Assembly: GCA_014084085.1 (NCBI GenBank) | Contig: NPFB01000069.1 | Coordinates: forward strand, 2,777 to 50,782 | Source of the DNA: Hondaea fermentalgiana | Taxonomy: Eukaryota > Sar > Bigyra > Thraustochytrida > Thraustochytriidae | DNA length: 48,006 nt | Direction of reading: 5' to 3' | Made by a program: the position numbers and the translations under genes | The notes under the pieces: model-generated | Databases searched by the model: none | The model's input: the letters and a program-made list of their open reading frames with translations, nothing else | Told to the model about the DNA's origin: nothing | Shown: positions 1 to 8,262 of the stretch, piece after piece | Numbering within the stretch: the stretch's first letter is position 1 | Layout of the letters: every line of letters starts with the position of its first letter

Positions 1-342
1 CACGCGCATGCGAGTGAGCTACAAATCTCCTCGGGTGGTGGTGTTGTGGTCGACTCGGTCACCATTGCAAGTCAGGCTGTCTCCGCCATCACAACGCTAG
101 GGATGAGTGGCGACTTGACCAACTCGGGCGGTGATATTGTGCTGAGTGCAAGTGCGGTTCAGGCCATCTCTCACGCACATGCAAGTGAGCTGCAAATCTC
201 TTCAGGAGGTGGCGTCGTGGTTGACTCAGTCACCATTGCTAGCCAGGCTGTTTCTGCCATCACAACACTGGGGATGAGTGGCGATCTTACAAATAGCGCG
301 GGCAACATTGTCTTGGGATCTTCAAGCGCGCAGACTATTACT
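1..342 (+). repeat. 171-bp coding tandem repeat
   Basis: Bases from 1 reappear from 172, and bases from 46 reappear from 217, giving an exact 171-bp (57-codon) period for about two copies. Most differences between copies are single-base changes, many of them silent. Further copies presumably lie upstream of the window. Confidence 0.85.
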
Positions 343-984
343 CATTCTGGCGGAGTTGGACAGGACTTGTCTATTAGCTCTGGTGGCAACGTAAACGTCG
401 AGGGTGCTCTCTTCAACGGGAATGCGCTTTCGGCTGTGTCAACCCTCGCGATGACGGATGACCTCACCCTCAGCAAGGCAGCCGCATCAATCACCCACAG
501 CGGCGCTACGTCGCTCACGATTTCGTCCGGGACCGATGTTATTGTCAATGGCGTGACGATGAACAGCGGAGCCATCTCTGGCCTAACAACGCTGGCGACG
601 AGCGATGATGTGACTCTCAGCAAGGCAGTTGCCGCGATCACTCATTCCGGCGCGACTTCTCTAACCATTGCTTCAACTTCTGGCACGGTCGCTGTGGAAG
701 ACGTAATTTTCACTGGCCAGGCCATTTCCAATGTTGCCACCCTCAGTGTGGGCGGAAATCAAGTGATTGGTTCTCAACAGGCTGCTGTGGCGGATATCTC
801 CACAACCTATGATCCTGGCGCAACAACGATCAGTTCGTTGACGTTCTCTGCAACACCGACACAAGCAGAGGTCGAAGCCCTTCGCGATGAGTGTCAGAAT
901 CTGCGAGACTGGCTCAACGAAGCCATGACTCAAGTGAACGATCTCCTCGCCAAGACGCGAACCCACGGTCTCATTGCTACCTAA
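1..984 (+). CDS. Repetitive fibre-like beta-rich protein, 3' part only
   Basis: The frame is open from base 1, so the start lies outside the window; 327 residues are visible up to TAA at 982-984. The product is built of about five units of 48-58 residues, each with a short hydrophobic beta-like block (SVTIASQAVSAITTL), a Thr/Ser/Gly turn and an SLTISS-type strand. The first two units are nearly identical (57-residue period); the later three have diverged. The last 45 residues change character to a short amphipathic helix (VEALRDECQNLRDWLNEAMTQ) followed by a tail ending HGLIAT. Strand-turn repeats capped by a C-terminal helix recall trimeric fibre proteins of phages, large DNA viruses and some protist surface proteins. 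That resemblance is structural style only; I cannot name a family. It could be an endogenous viral structural gene or a host surface protein. Confidence 0.75.
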   Translation, partial: HAHASELQISSGGGVVVDSVTIASQAVSAITTLGMSGDLTNSGGDIVLSASAVQAISHAHASELQISSGGGVVVDSVTIASQAVSAITTLGMSGDLTNSAGNIVLGSSSAQTITHSGGVGQDLSISSGGNVNVEGALFNGNALSAVSTLAMTDDLTLSKAAASITHSGATSLTISSGTDVIVNGVTMNSGAISGLTTLATSDDVTLSKAVAAITHSGATSLTIASTSGTVAVEDVIFTGQAISNVATLSVGGNQVIGSQQAAVADISTTYDPGATTISSLTFSATPTQAEVEALRDECQNLRDWLNEAMTQVNDLLAKTRTHGLIAT

Positions 985-1863
985 AACGAACAGAGACGAT
1001 TCCATGTATCAGTTTTTAACGAATTTTTCACTTTCACTTTCATTTTCCTGCCATTCCTATGCTTGTCGAAAGGGCTTTTTAATCCGGTAGCCAGCCACCA
1101 GCCAGCCTGAGCCAATTTGCCTGACTGTGAGTAACCCGGGTCGCGACCTTCCTTTCCTAAGGCCACTGAATGGCATCTTCCTGACTTTTTTTTTCTTTCT
1201 TATTTTCCCTCTCTCTTGTTTGTCAGTGCTTTGGCATATCAAATTTTGATCCGTTGCGGCGCCGCGCCTCCCCAGCCATGCATGCCGTAGGGTGGCGAGC
1301 GGCTTATCTATACACTTCACTTGTGTCAGATTAACGAATTTGGTAGCTCGCCTGGGCACTTTCCTGCTACACAGACGCCGGTTCGCGCCGAAACGAAGGT
1401 GTCGCCAAGCTTTGACCCACAAGCGTGTAAGGTGAGGCAAGCAGATTAAGATCAGGTCTTGGTTTGTAGCTCCGCCGGCGCGGCATTCTGCAGATCTCGT
1501 ACGAGGCTGACTGGTTCGCTTGCCACGCTACGCTCGGTACGAATTTAGCCACGGATTGCTTGGCCTGCTTCCTTGCGCGAGTCAGAAAGTTCACGAAGTT
1601 CGGCCTGGTGGTGATTGCCCTCGATTCAATTTGAGACGGAAATTCCAGAGTCAGTCCGCGCTACATGCGTGCGTGCCACACGAAGCATTGTCAGCAGAGT
1701 CGATTGCCTCATTGTCAGCGCGCGAGAAGTTGGCCACGACGCCCTTTACGTCGACGATCAGACTTTACACCAACGAAAGCTTGCTCATCGGTTTCCATCA
1801 ATTGCAATCGACGTAGTTCGACTAGCAGCGATACGCATCTTAGGAGAAGTTGCGTCTTAGCCA
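985..1863. other. Intergenic region, no gene seen
   Basis: This 879-base spacer lies downstream of the fibre-like gene and upstream of the polyQ gene. It holds a T/pyrimidine-rich stretch near 1184-1220 and several short frames on both strands, none with recognisable protein character. The in-frame TAG at 1858-1860 just before the next ATG limits the 5' extent of that gene unless an upstream exon is spliced in. Confidence 0.5.
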
Positions 1864-2385
1864 ATGTACTCCAGTTCGAGCTCAAGGTTCTTTTCTCATC
1901 CTGCCGAGTATTTGGAGAGACCTCAGGAGCCAATATCGAGACAGCAGCAGCCACTTCCATACTCGACGCAACAATTTTATTCGACTCAGCAGCAATCAAG
2001 AGGTCGATGGGAACCACGCTTAAGCTATGATACTTATCAGCAGCCATGGCAGCAGCAGCAGCCGTGGCAGCAACAACACTGGAGCCAGCAGCTGCAGCAG
2101 CAGTATCATCAACGACAGCAGCAGCAGCAGCTACCACAGCAGCAACATTTTCAACAACAGCACCAGTATCAGCACCAGTACCAGCACCAGTACCAGCACC
2201 AGTACCAGCACCAGCAGTCATGGGATCATCAGCAACAATGGCAACAAAGACAAGAAGAGCAAAGGCGTCAGCAAGAATGGCAGACGCAGCAGCGGCAGCA
2301 GCAGCAGCTGTGGCAGCAGCAACAGCAGAGACAGCAGCAGCAGCAAAGACAGCAGCAGCAGCAGCAGCAGGAGCAGCAGCAGAGA

Positions 2386-2419
<34 letters not shown>

Positions 2420-3936
2420 GACAACAGCAGCAGAAAGAGCAGCAACGACGACAACAAGAGCAAGAAGAACAACAGCAACAGCAATACCAGATACAGCAGG
2501 AGCGAAAGTCGTTGTCCAAACAACAGCAACCGAGAAAACAGCAACCAACACAGGAGTCAAGAGTCCCGCTGCAAAAACACCAGCAGCAAGATAAGATCCT
2601 CCTGCAACACCAGCATAGTAAAGAACTTCGGCATGAGAAGACGCAAAAGTATGAATACTACGAGCGACGCCGCTGGGAAGAAGAGGCCAAAGCCAGAGCA
2701 AACATTGTGGCTACTTCGGCAATTCGTTTAGAGTCCTCTGGCTCGCGCTCCAAGAAGTTGTCTTCAAGCAGCAATAACCAATGCCAGCAGGAGTCACCAG
2801 ATGAACCAAAGTGGGCCATCCCCACATGTGAATCTCCAGCGTATGCGAGCGACTGTAGCGATGATGACGATGATGACGATGACGACGACGAATACGATGC
2901 GTACAACGCAAACGATGAAAGAGAAACCAAGTCGCGTCATGAAAACACAGATGATCGTTACCTCCGCGGCATCGTCACCAAGCAACCGCGCGCGCCGACA
3001 CCTCCACGCGCGAGGCCATATGTACGTCCGCCAACGCCACCCCGGGCTTCAACGCCCCCTCGCGGCTACCAGAGACCTTCTTCTCCGCATAGGCGGCCCA
3101 GCAGCGAATCGCTTCCGTCTCCTCAGCTGAGACCTCGAGCGCCAACTCCGCCTCAACCGAGACCTCGAGCGCCAACTCCACCTCGTCAAAGGCTCGGGTC
3201 AAAGGAGTTTCGGTATGAAGAGGATCATGGCCCGCAGCGTCGGCACTCCATGAATGCTTCGTACCTGCGCGAGCAATTTCAACAAAGTCCCAGACGCGCG
3301 AGTGCTGGTAGCTTTAATGACAGTACAAAGGTAAGCAGTAGCGCGTCGACACGGCGGCTTCGTTGGCGGGATCACATGCTTGAAGACGTTGCCCTCTTCT
3401 CCAAGACCGATCCTCCTAACAAGGTCAAGACCTTGCTCGACAAAAAAGCCAGGTCTCCTTCTCATAGCGGTAAGGAAGGACTCGTCGACCAAGATGCGCA
3501 GTCTTCGAACCATGTCGACGACTTGAAGACGAATCGAGGCGTCGGCATCATGTCTGGGGGATCCAGCGAGAAGGCTGGTGATGGAGCAGTTGGAGACATT
3601 GTTCCATCCCAGCAGTTGAACCTTAGTGCATTGTCTGGAGCCAGCACTGCTCAGCTCGCACAAAACCTCGTTCCGATATTGCGCACGGGAAAACTGACCT
3701 CGGACGCAAAGAAATTATGGGCGAACGTTTCCGTATCGCGTTTGCTCGGCCTTCGGAAGCGCGGCGACCCCAACCATCGTGGTCGCTTCAAGGCTAACAC
3801 CATCGTTGGAAAGAACACCATTAATAACAGCGGCCATTGGCGCACCGTCGAGGTTACGAACATGCTTTGGATGCATCACACGGGCTACATGGACTCTCAT
3901 CGCCCGGCCTCTCTCCCCTCCTGGCCAAAGTACTAG
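1864..3936 (+). CDS. PolyQ / poly-Asp / PTPP-repeat orphan protein
   Basis: 690 residues; the ATG follows an in-frame stop by one codon, so it is the first possible start. Residues about 20-240 are dominated by glutamine (CAG/CAA) with His/Tyr-Gln pentads. A charged Arg/Glu/Lys stretch follows. About ten aspartates in a row lie near residue 331-345. Repeated RAPTPPR-type proline motifs at about 375-440 look like SH3 or WW ligands. The last ~190 residues have normal composition (WRDHMLEDVALFSK near 500; LLGLRKRGDPNHRGRF and a Trp-containing C-terminus). This normal end, with consistent codon use, marks the frame as real rather than a repeat artefact. No enzymatic domain is seen. Architecture of this kind suits a condensate-forming or scaffold protein, which is inference. 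I do not recognise the family. Confidence 0.7.
2041..2490 (+). repeat. CAG/CAA repeat tract encoding polyQ
   Basis: A long stretch of imperfect CAG triplets interrupted by CAA, CGA/AGA, GAG and TGG codons, densest at 2281-2440. Nearby 2161-2216 is a 12-bp repeat of the type CACCAGTACCAG, encoding His-Gln-Tyr-Gln. Because the unit is three bases long, it opens long spurious Ala, Ser, Leu and Cys frames on both strands. Confidence 0.9.
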
Positions 3937-4135
3937 AACGTATTTTTTTTGTATAGAACTGAAGCAATTATTTCGAAGAACTTTGCAGCTGAGTTGAGTA
4001 GATCCACCTGGGCTTTTTCGCGTCTTGTTGTGTTCGTCGTGTGCGTCAATGGCCCTTTTTACAGGCTTCATCGACGTTATCTCTGATTCAAGTCTGTGAA
4101 CACCCTACGACGAATGGAAGAACTTTTTTTTTTTC

Positions 4136-4819
4136 ATGGCAGAACTTCGTTTTGATCGTCAGCGCCTGCGCGAGACAAACCCGCAACATTCGTTCATTAC
4201 TGGGCTGGGCCGCGTCGCCGCCCGGACACGAAGCATGGGCTCGCAGGAGGGCGGCAGCAGTGGCGCCGGCGCGGGCGGCGCAAAGGGCCCGTCTGTGCTG
4301 GAGCTGGACATCAAGGAGCTAGAAAACGCGATCGAGCACCTCGAAAGATCCAACACCGAGCTCGCAGCCTTTCTCGAGGAGGAGGGGCCAGACCAAGACC
4401 TGAGCCAGGCCGTTGAGGAGAATTTAGCAGCAATCGGGATCAAACGATGTCGACTTGCTAAGCTCAAGGACCTACTCGAAGAAGCACAAGGGGTTGGCAG
4501 CGATACGAAAGCATCCGTTCTCAACGCGGAAAACCTTCAACCTTCCACTCTCCCTGCCGAGTCAGCCATTGGAGATGGTGCTGGCAAAACACCCGTAGAA
4601 CTTAGGCACGAAGCTCCACAAGCTTCTGCAACACCCAGTGACGCCACGCCACCTTCACCGCATGAGCCAGCTGCGCCACGAGAAGACAAAAAAGAGCTCT
4701 CGCCACCAGCGGATCCTGCCAAGGCGGCAGAAGAAAAGGCAAAGCCCAACGTTGCACCGAGCGCTGGGGCTGAAAAGAAAACATCAAAGCCAACAACGCA
4801 CCCAGGTCTTATCCTTTAA
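4136..4819 (+). CDS. Small helical-hairpin protein, Tma17-like proteasome chaperone candidate
   Basis: 227 residues from the ATG at 4136. A second in-frame ATG at 4235 (product beginning MGSQEGG) is an equally good start, since the first 33 residues are Arg-rich and look unconserved. The core at about residues 52-120 is two amphipathic helices: the first has the pattern ELENAIEHLERSNTELAAFL, then an acidic turn (EEEGPDQDLSQ), and the second contains VEENLAAI and ends LAKLKDLLEE. This arrangement of HLxRSN, then D-L, then ENxxxI resembles, from memory, the fungal Tma17 family, which chaperones the Rpt6-Rpt3 module in 19S proteasome assembly. The rest (about 125-227) is a low-complexity Ala/Pro/Glu/Lys tail. 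The assignment rests on a short pattern only; a generic coiled-coil protein is the alternative. Confidence 0.6.
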   Translation: MAELRFDRQRLRETNPQHSFITGLGRVAARTRSMGSQEGGSSGAGAGGAKGPSVLELDIKELENAIEHLERSNTELAAFLEEEGPDQDLSQAVEENLAAIGIKRCRLAKLKDLLEEAQGVGSDTKASVLNAENLQPSTLPAESAIGDGAGKTPVELRHEAPQASATPSDATPPSPHEPAAPREDKKELSPPADPAKAAEEKAKPNVAPSAGAEKKTSKPTTHPGLIL

Positions 4820-4921
4820 AAAAGTAAGTAAAGGTAAAGTGTTGCCAAGAGTGCCGGTGCGCTCGGTGCGTTCGTAATCCAGCAATATACATTTCATCTC
4901 GTACTCGGGGGCTCACGATAC

Positions 4922-5776
4922 CTAGTAGTCTTCGTCCTCGTTCGATGGTTCAGTGGTTGTGACAGGTATTAAAAGGGCCTCGTCCAGACGCCGTATAAGC
5001 CGACGAGCATCTTGAGCTTGATTTTCCTTTTGCTGAATCAGCGCCGTGAGTCGGTCGCTGTCCTCGCCTGTGGCGCGAAGCTCGAGCACGAGACCGTCCA
5101 TGCGCTCCGAGGCAGCCGAGAGCGCAGCGCGCGTGCTGTAAAGCGCCGTAAGCTCTTTTGCAAGACGTGCGCCGACCTCGTCAAAGTCTATGACGCTGCG
5201 TTGGCAGACCGTCTTGAGCGCATTCAATTCGTCGCTGACACTGGAGTCGTCGTCGCTCGCAACCTTTTGACGCAAGAGCCGGTTCCACACCCGCTCGAGC
5301 TCGACGTTGGCGACAAGCACTTTGCGACACGAGTCGAGCAGCGCATCCACCTTTCCTGCGCGCTTGTCAAGCTTGGACCAAAGCTCAAAGTCTGCACCTT
5401 TTTGCCGCGGGAATATGCTCAGATCTACACCAAGCTTGGCGCGAAAGCTCTTATTACCTTCGCTTCCATGCTCGAGCTCATCACGATTCTGGTCCTGTTC
5501 TTGGTCTTGCGTTCGCTGGTCCTGGACCTGCTGCTGGGGTTGCTGCACGAAATTGTCCTGGTCCTGGTCCTGGTCCTGGTCTCGACGAAGGTGCGGCCTT
5601 GGCTCCGCAGAGCTCTGCGTGGCAGCCGTCGCCGCCGGCGTCCCGCACGCCTGCTCGTGCATCTTGTCCTCCAGCTGCGAGGCCGGGCTCGCGCCCTCGC
5701 AAAGTCCCCCGCTCAGGGCGCCCACGCGCGCGCGCAGCGCCGCGAGCAGCGGCCCGCGCCGCGCGCCCGCCTCCAT
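4922..5776 (-). CDS. Coiled-coil protein with DQ-repeat linker
   Basis: 284 residues, starting at an ATG (complement of 5774-5776). The N-terminal ~45 residues form a short Ala/Leu/Arg helix (LLAALRARVGALSGGL). Residues about 60-105 are a hydrophilic linker of Asp-Gln dipeptides encoded by a short CTGGTC-type DNA repeat (about 5518-5583). From about 115 onward the protein is helical with heptad-like spacing (LWSKLDKRAGKVDALLDSC, ELERVWNRLL, LIQQKENQAQDARRLIRRL) and ends in an acidic tail. The size and shape fit a subunit of a coiled-coil assembly, for example a BLOC/BORC-type or dynactin-associated complex, but no family signature is recognised. It is transcribed divergently from PUS3. Confidence 0.6.
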   Translation of the reverse strand: MEAGARRGPLLAALRARVGALSGGLCEGASPASQLEDKMHEQACGTPAATAATQSSAEPRPHLRRDQDQDQDQDNFVQQPQQQVQDQRTQDQEQDQNRDELEHGSEGNKSFRAKLGVDLSIFPRQKGADFELWSKLDKRAGKVDALLDSCRKVLVANVELERVWNRLLRQKVASDDDSSVSDELNALKTVCQRSVIDFDEVGARLAKELTALYSTRAALSAASERMDGLVLELRATGEDSDRLTALIQQKENQAQDARRLIRRLDEALLIPVTTTEPSNEDEDY

Positions 5777-6077
5777 CGTGCGCGCGAGGGCCTCGCAGTT
5801 CGTGCTCTGCCTGCGCCGGCAGAAAGGTGCTTCTTCTGCTCGAGCAGACTTGCTTCCTGAGCTACGGTTAGGCGGTTCCGTGCCGGTTCTACTTCAGTTC
5901 CGCGCGGGTGCCGCAGGGGTTCCGCCCCGGGTCCGCCGGGGCGTGGCCCAGCCACTCACGGTCGCCGGGCAGACTCGACTCGACTCGACGCCACCGCGGG
6001 AGTCGCGACCGTCGCCGGCGCGGAGAGCGCAGCGAGCGAGCGAGCGAGCGAGCGAGGAAGGGAGAGGTCGGGAGAGG
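5777..6077. promoter_or_regulatory. Divergent promoter region between coiled-coil gene and PUS3
   Basis: 301 bases separate the two divergent start codons. The region is very GC-rich, with a short ACTCG repeat near 5974-5990 and a GCGA tetranucleotide run near 6030-6055 just before the PUS3 ATG. No TATA-like element is obvious. The PUS3 frame stays open through this region but contains no ATG, so it is read here as 5' untranslated and promoter DNA. Confidence 0.45.
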
Positions 6078-7805
6078 ATGGGCGGCGGAGACTGGCTGCG
6101 GAGGCTGTCACGGTTCGAGCTCAAGGCCATCGTGCAAAAGCTCGCCGAGGCCCACGGCGAAGACGCCGTGAAAGCCGTGGCCCAGAGCGTCGCGTCGTCG
6201 TCGACGGCCTTTGCAGAAGCGACCGCGGCAGAAACAGCAAAGACCTCGGCTTCTCCCGCTGCTTCTGCTGCTGGAGATGACGTGCCTGGCGATGCTGCTA
6301 CTGCTGCTGCTGCTGCTGCTCGAGCCCCTGCGGTAGATCAAGGTGTGCCGAACAGTGCGACGCGCAAGCGCCATGTTCGCGATTCTGATGGCAAGCAGCA
6401 GCAGGAAAGCGGCGAGAGAGCGAAGCAAGGAAACGATATGTCTGGCAAAGATGCCAAGCCGCCTAGTAGCAAGAAGGTGAAAACGAAAAAGAACAACAAG
6501 GCGTTTGACATGGACTTTTTCGCGCAACGTCACATCGCACTTCATCTTGCCTACTTTGGCGATGGTTACCGCGGATTTTGTGCGCAGCCAACTGTACCCG
6601 AGACGGTCGAAGAGCATCTTTTCCGTGCTTTGAAGAAGGCTTGTCTCATTACGGATCGCGCAAGCTCCCAGTATTCTAGATGTGGACGTACGGACGTTGG
6701 CGTCAGTGCCTTGGGCCAGGTGGTGACGCTCACTGTCCGTTCTAAGCTTGCCAGTCCACTACCAGAGGCATCCACAATTCCACGCGCCAAGTCACCGCCC
6801 CCCAAAAAGCGAGCCAAAAACACTGACGGCGAACCGAATGAAGAAATGGACGCAGCAGATGATACCGCTGCAAAGGCAGCAGCATCTGACGATGCCAACG
6901 AGCTTGATTACCCTGTCGTTCTTAACCGTCTGCTCCCGGACGACATCTTCGTTCTCGGCTGGGCGCCTGCACCGAGCCGTGATTTCCAAGCACGGTTCAA
7001 TTGTGAGACGCGAACATACAGGTACTATTTCATGGCCCGGGATCTCGACCTGGAGGCCATGCAAAAGGCCGCTAATCTCCTTGTGGGCACGCACGACTTT
7101 CGCCATTTTTGTAAGATGGATGTGACCAACGTTAAGAATTTCGTGCGAAGAATCGAGGCCGCCGAGGTCATCAAGTGCGACGGTGCGCACGGTGCAAGAC
7201 AAATGTGCTATCTCAAAGTCTGCGGTTCCGCCTTTCTCTGGCACCAAATTCGCTGCCTCGTTTCAGTGCTCTTCCTTGTTGGCCAGCGACTGGAGTCTCC
7301 GGACGTTATTTCGGCACTCTTGGATATTGAGAAGAACCCGCGAAAACCCGTCTATGATATCGCATCCGAGCTTCCTCTCATTCTCTACGAGAGCGAGTAC
7401 GCTGCGTCCGACATCGACTTTCGGTACAACGCCGAGGTGCTCTCGGAGCTACGCCAGCGTCTTGAGCTCCGTGAAGCGCGCCACGCCATCTCCGCGTCCA
7501 TGGCTCGGGGTGTCATTGAGTTCATCGACGAGCGTGCTCCCGTCAAGGACGCTAGCACAGCGCAGCTCGTTCCTTTCAAAACGACGGATGCCTGCGTGCC
7601 GATCCCGTCAGATTTCCCCAAGACAATCGCGGGCAAACCTGGTCGTGTGCAAAAAAGTTCCTCAAAGCATGTCAAGCTCTTTGATCGGCCCTTGTGCGAT
7701 AGCTACGAGGAGCGCGTTGGCCGGATGAGTGAGCGCAAGCTTCAGGATATCAAGGACAAGCATGGCTGGGACTTGGCGAGCGATATTGGCAGCGACAGAA
7801 AATGA
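6078..7805 (+). CDS. PUS3: tRNA pseudouridine(38/39) synthase, PUS3/Deg1 family
   Basis: 575 residues. PUS3/Deg1 isomerises uridine to pseudouridine at positions 38 and 39 of the tRNA anticodon arm. Residues 1-25 form a helix (WLRRLSRFELKAIVQKLAE) like the N-terminal coiled segment of animal PUS3. A low-complexity Ala/Lys linker follows. The TruA-type domain starts near 150 (HIALHLAYFGDGYRGF). The catalytic aspartate is Asp206 in SRCGRTDVGVSALGQ. Further family landmarks are VLNRLLPDDIFVLGWAP, FNCETRTYRYYF, GTHDFRHFCKMDV and FLWHQIRCLVSVLFLVGQ. The domain is split by a ~50-residue Lys/Ala-rich insert at about 230-275, where animal enzymes have a shorter acidic loop. The start at 6078 is the first ATG consistent with the family; the usual length is about 440-480, and the excess is linker. 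Confidence 0.95.
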   Translation: MGGGDWLRRLSRFELKAIVQKLAEAHGEDAVKAVAQSVASSSTAFAEATAAETAKTSASPAASAAGDDVPGDAATAAAAAARAPAVDQGVPNSATRKRHVRDSDGKQQQESGERAKQGNDMSGKDAKPPSSKKVKTKKNNKAFDMDFFAQRHIALHLAYFGDGYRGFCAQPTVPETVEEHLFRALKKACLITDRASSQYSRCGRTDVGVSALGQVVTLTVRSKLASPLPEASTIPRAKSPPPKKRAKNTDGEPNEEMDAADDTAAKAAASDDANELDYPVVLNRLLPDDIFVLGWAPAPSRDFQARFNCETRTYRYYFMARDLDLEAMQKAANLLVGTHDFRHFCKMDVTNVKNFVRRIEAAEVIKCDGAHGARQMCYLKVCGSAFLWHQIRCLVSVLFLVGQRLESPDVISALLDIEKNPRKPVYDIASELPLILYESEYAASDIDFRYNAEVLSELRQRLELREARHAISASMARGVIEFIDERAPVKDASTAQLVPFKTTDACVPIPSDFPKTIAGKPGRVQKSSSKHVKLFDRPLCDSYEERVGRMSERKLQDIKDKHGWDLASDIGSDRK

Positions 7806-8130
7806 CTGTCGTTAGCTTAAATTGCCGGATTTCCGTTGTGCGTATGGCTGAAATGTGGACGAATTGCTTTTGGGCGGCGGTAGAAGGATACGGCAGCTTC
7901 AAGCATGACGCAGACTTGCTTACTACCGGTCAGATGGTTCCGTTTTTGGATTGAAGCAAACAAGCGGGATGAATTCTGTTATTTTTGGACAAACATACAA
8001 GTGTTGGTTGCGACGTGGGCCAAAATTACATGTTGTCAGTACTATGGAAGATCAAACGTGGTCCGTACATGAAGGCAACCGACCACAAATTGATAAGTCT
8101 CTCTCGACAAGATTGTCCCGTGCTCCTTCT
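7806..8130. other. Convergent 3' spacer
   Basis: Spacer between the convergent PUS3 and kinesin genes. Apart from the 22-bp tandem repeat that follows it, nothing specific is seen. It presumably contains both 3' untranslated regions. Confidence 0.4.
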
Positions 8131-8262
8131 CACTGCACCGAGCCTTTGGGCTCACTGCACCGAGCCTTCGGGCTCACTGCATCGAGCCTTTGGTCTCACT
8201 GCATCGAGCCTTTGGGCTCACTGCATCGAGCCTTTGGGCTCACTGCATCGAGCCTTTGGTCT
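8131..8262. repeat. Six tandem copies of a 22-bp unit
   Basis: Units start at 8131, 8153, 8175, 8197, 8219 and 8241 with consensus CACTGCATCGAGCCTTTGGGCT. Copies differ at three positions only (C/T in CACTGCA[C/T], T/C in CCTT[T/C], G/T near the end). The sixth unit encodes the last residues of the kinesin on the minus strand (QTKGSMQ then TGA). The other five lie in its 3' untranslated region. Confidence 0.95.

Noticed and set aside
1715..2701. Long poly-Ala minus-strand frame and poly-Ser / poly-Ala plus-strand frames across the CAG tract
   Set aside because: A triplet repeat opens all frames; only the polyQ frame continues into ordinary protein sequence downstream.
5307..6077. N-terminal extension of the PUS3 frame by 257 codons
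   Set aside because: It contains no ATG, overlaps the opposite-strand coiled-coil gene and reads as GC-rich low-complexity sequence; the family start fits 6078.
8131..8262. CRISPR-like array
   Set aside because: The 22-bp units abut directly without spacers and the genome is eukaryotic; it is a simple tandem repeat.
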